Assembly (NCBI GenBank): GCA_021825225.1
Contig: JAKAIH010000082.1
Location: 1 to 8,910, forward strand
Direction: 5' to 3'
Source: Pseudomonadota bacterium
Lineage (GTDB): Bacteria > Pseudomonadota > Gammaproteobacteria > Burkholderiales > SG8-39
Length of the DNA: 8,910 bases
Shown here: positions 8,300 to 8,910 of the stretch, in pieces
Numbering within the stretch: position 1 is the first letter of the stretch
How the letters are laid out: each line of letters begins with the position of its first letter
Notes under the pieces: model-generated
Told to the model about the DNA's origin: nothing
What the model saw: the letters and a program-made list of their open reading frames with translations, nothing else
The model's database searches: none
Position numbers and translations under genes: made by a program

Positions 8300-8320
8300 C
8301 ATTTCCTAAATTCTGAAATG
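8300..8320 (-). other. Stem-loop 1 (nearest dsrH) in the dsrH-dsrC spacer
   Basis: CATTTC (8300-8305) and GAAATG (8315-8320) form a perfect 6 bp stem with a nine-base AT-rich loop, starting eight bases after the dsrH stop. It is the weakest of the three hairpins and on its own could be chance. Confidence 0.35.
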
Positions 8321-8328
8321 TCCTCGTA

Positions 8329-8628
8329 TTAAAGCCACGATTGGCAGGTGCTGTACTTCGCTACCAGGTTGACGAAACCGCCGTAATCGACGAGCTTCAC
8401 GCCCTCGCTGACCGAATTCGCCATGCCGCGCGCCTCCAGATCGGGGGCGAGCGCATAGACTTCGACACTGGCCATGGCCGCGCGCAGCTTGGACTCGGCG
8501 GCGCTGCCGCGGGTGGCAGCATAAACACCGTCCTCGATCAGCAGCACCGCGCCTCCGGCCTGTACCGTGTCGAGGCAGGAGTAGAGCGCGTTGCGTTCGG
8601 TCGGCGACTTGTTCACTATGTGCAGCAT
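8329..8628 (-). CDS. dsrH: DsrH, sulfur-transfer protein of the DsrEFH heterohexamer (TusB-like)
   Basis: This 99-residue cytoplasmic protein begins MLHIVNKSPTERNAL and ends STCQSWL, the hallmark ends of the DsrH/TusB family. Cys18 in YSCLDTV is in the position of the family's conserved sulfur-binding cysteine (Cys20 in A. vinosum, as I recall). LLIEDGVYAA (29-38) and DYGGFVNLV also match the family. With DsrE and DsrF it forms the complex that passes persulfide sulfur to DsrC. A second cysteine, Cys95, lies near the C-terminus. I chose the ATG at 8628, 14 bases after the dsrF stop with GGGAA upstream. A longer in-frame start at 8721 would overlap dsrF and add an arginine-rich tail foreign to the family. 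The stop is TAA, followed by the spacer with three stem-loops. Confidence 0.96.
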   Translation of the reverse strand: MLHIVNKSPTERNALYSCLDTVQAGGAVLLIEDGVYAATRGSAAESKLRAAMASVEVYALAPDLEARGMANSVSEGVKLVDYGGFVNLVAKYSTCQSWL

Positions 8629-8642
8629 GTTTCGTTCCCGCT

Positions 8643-8910
8643 TCAGAAGCTGAACAGCACGTTCTGCTGTTCCATGAGTTTTCCGAGTTCGGCGCGCGAC
8701 ACCACTTCCACCGGCACGCACATGTCGTCCGCGGTCAGCCCGCGCTGCTCCAGCGATTCGCGCTCCACGTACAGCTTGCTGATGTCGTAGTCGTCCAGGG
8801 CGCGATAGGTCGGCTGGAAATTCTTCACTTCGATACCCTTGGTCTGATGCCCCTTTTTCAACTGGTAGACGCCGTCGTCCAGGAATGCGAGCGATACGTC
8901 CTGGTCGAAC
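8643..8910 (-). CDS. dsrF: DsrF, DsrE/F-like sulfur-transfer subunit (TusC-like), 5' end cut by window
   Basis: The frame is open from the window edge to a TGA at 8643 and gives 88 residues, the C-terminal two thirds of a protein that is usually about 135 long. It begins FDQDVSLAFLDDGVYQLKKG, the typical DsrE/DsrF-family middle region, and continues through NFQPTYRALDDYDI, YVERESLEQRGL and a hydrophobic end, NVLFSF. The TTG at 8861 inside this frame is not the start, because family-matching sequence continues upstream of it. DsrF is a structural or sulfur-relay subunit of the DsrE2F2H2 hexamer. The only cysteine visible is in DDMCVPVE, which is not a position I know as catalytic. It is followed 14 bases later by dsrH. 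dsrE and dsrAB are expected just beyond the window at higher coordinates. Confidence 0.93.
   Translation of the reverse strand, partial: FDQDVSLAFLDDGVYQLKKGHQTKGIEVKNFQPTYRALDDYDISKLYVERESLEQRGLTADDMCVPVEVVSRAELGKLMEQQNVLFSF

Noticed and set aside
8629..8721. N-terminal extension of dsrH by 31 codons
   Set aside because: It overlaps the end of dsrF in another frame and adds an arginine-rich tail absent from the family; the ATG at 8628 begins the conserved MLHIVNKSP.

Overview
The window is one long minus-strand gene cluster, the middle and 3' part of a reverse-type dissimilatory sulfite reductase (rDsr) operon. Read in the direction of transcription (from high to low coordinates) the order is dsrF (5' end cut by the window) - dsrH - dsrC - dsrM - dsrK - dsrL - dsrJ - dsrO - dsrP - dsrN (3' end cut). 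This matches the order I know from Allochromatium vinosum and related sulfur oxidizers. The presence of DsrE/F/H-type sulfur carriers and DsrL, together with GC-rich proteobacterial codon use, points to a sulfur-oxidizing beta- or gammaproteobacterium (Thiobacillus-, Sulfuritalea- or Chromatiaceae-like) rather than a sulfate reducer. The genus cannot be fixed from the sequence alone.

Layout. 8643-8910 is the end of dsrF. 8329-8628 is dsrH. 8217-8328 is a less GC-rich spacer holding three consecutive stem-loops and the strong dsrC ribosome binding site. 7884-8216 is dsrC. 7777-7883 is a second spacer with a small hairpin just after the dsrC stop and a possible 22-codon ORF whose stop overlaps the dsrM start. 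From 7776 down to 1 the genes dsrM, K, L, J, O, P and N are packed with gaps of 9, 21, 1, -4, 1 and 32 bases. No tRNA, rRNA, mobile element, CRISPR array or plus-strand gene is supported, and no gene-free stretch exceeds 112 bases.

How the genes work together. DsrE/F/H relay sulfane sulfur to the C-terminal cysteines of DsrC. rDsrAB (encoded upstream, outside the window) oxidizes the sulfur to sulfite. DsrL, an iron-sulfur flavoprotein, takes electrons from rDsrAB to NAD+. The membrane complex DsrMKJOP (cytochrome b, HdrD-like subunit, periplasmic triheme cytochrome c, periplasmic ferredoxin-like protein, NrfD-like quinone-reacting subunit) exchanges electrons between DsrC thiols, the quinone pool and the periplasm. 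DsrN amidates siroheme for DsrAB.

The enzyme content is a known system. What looks less described is the non-coding and micro-coding structure on both sides of dsrC: the triple hairpin, the post-stop hairpin and the candidate coupling micro-ORF ahead of dsrM.
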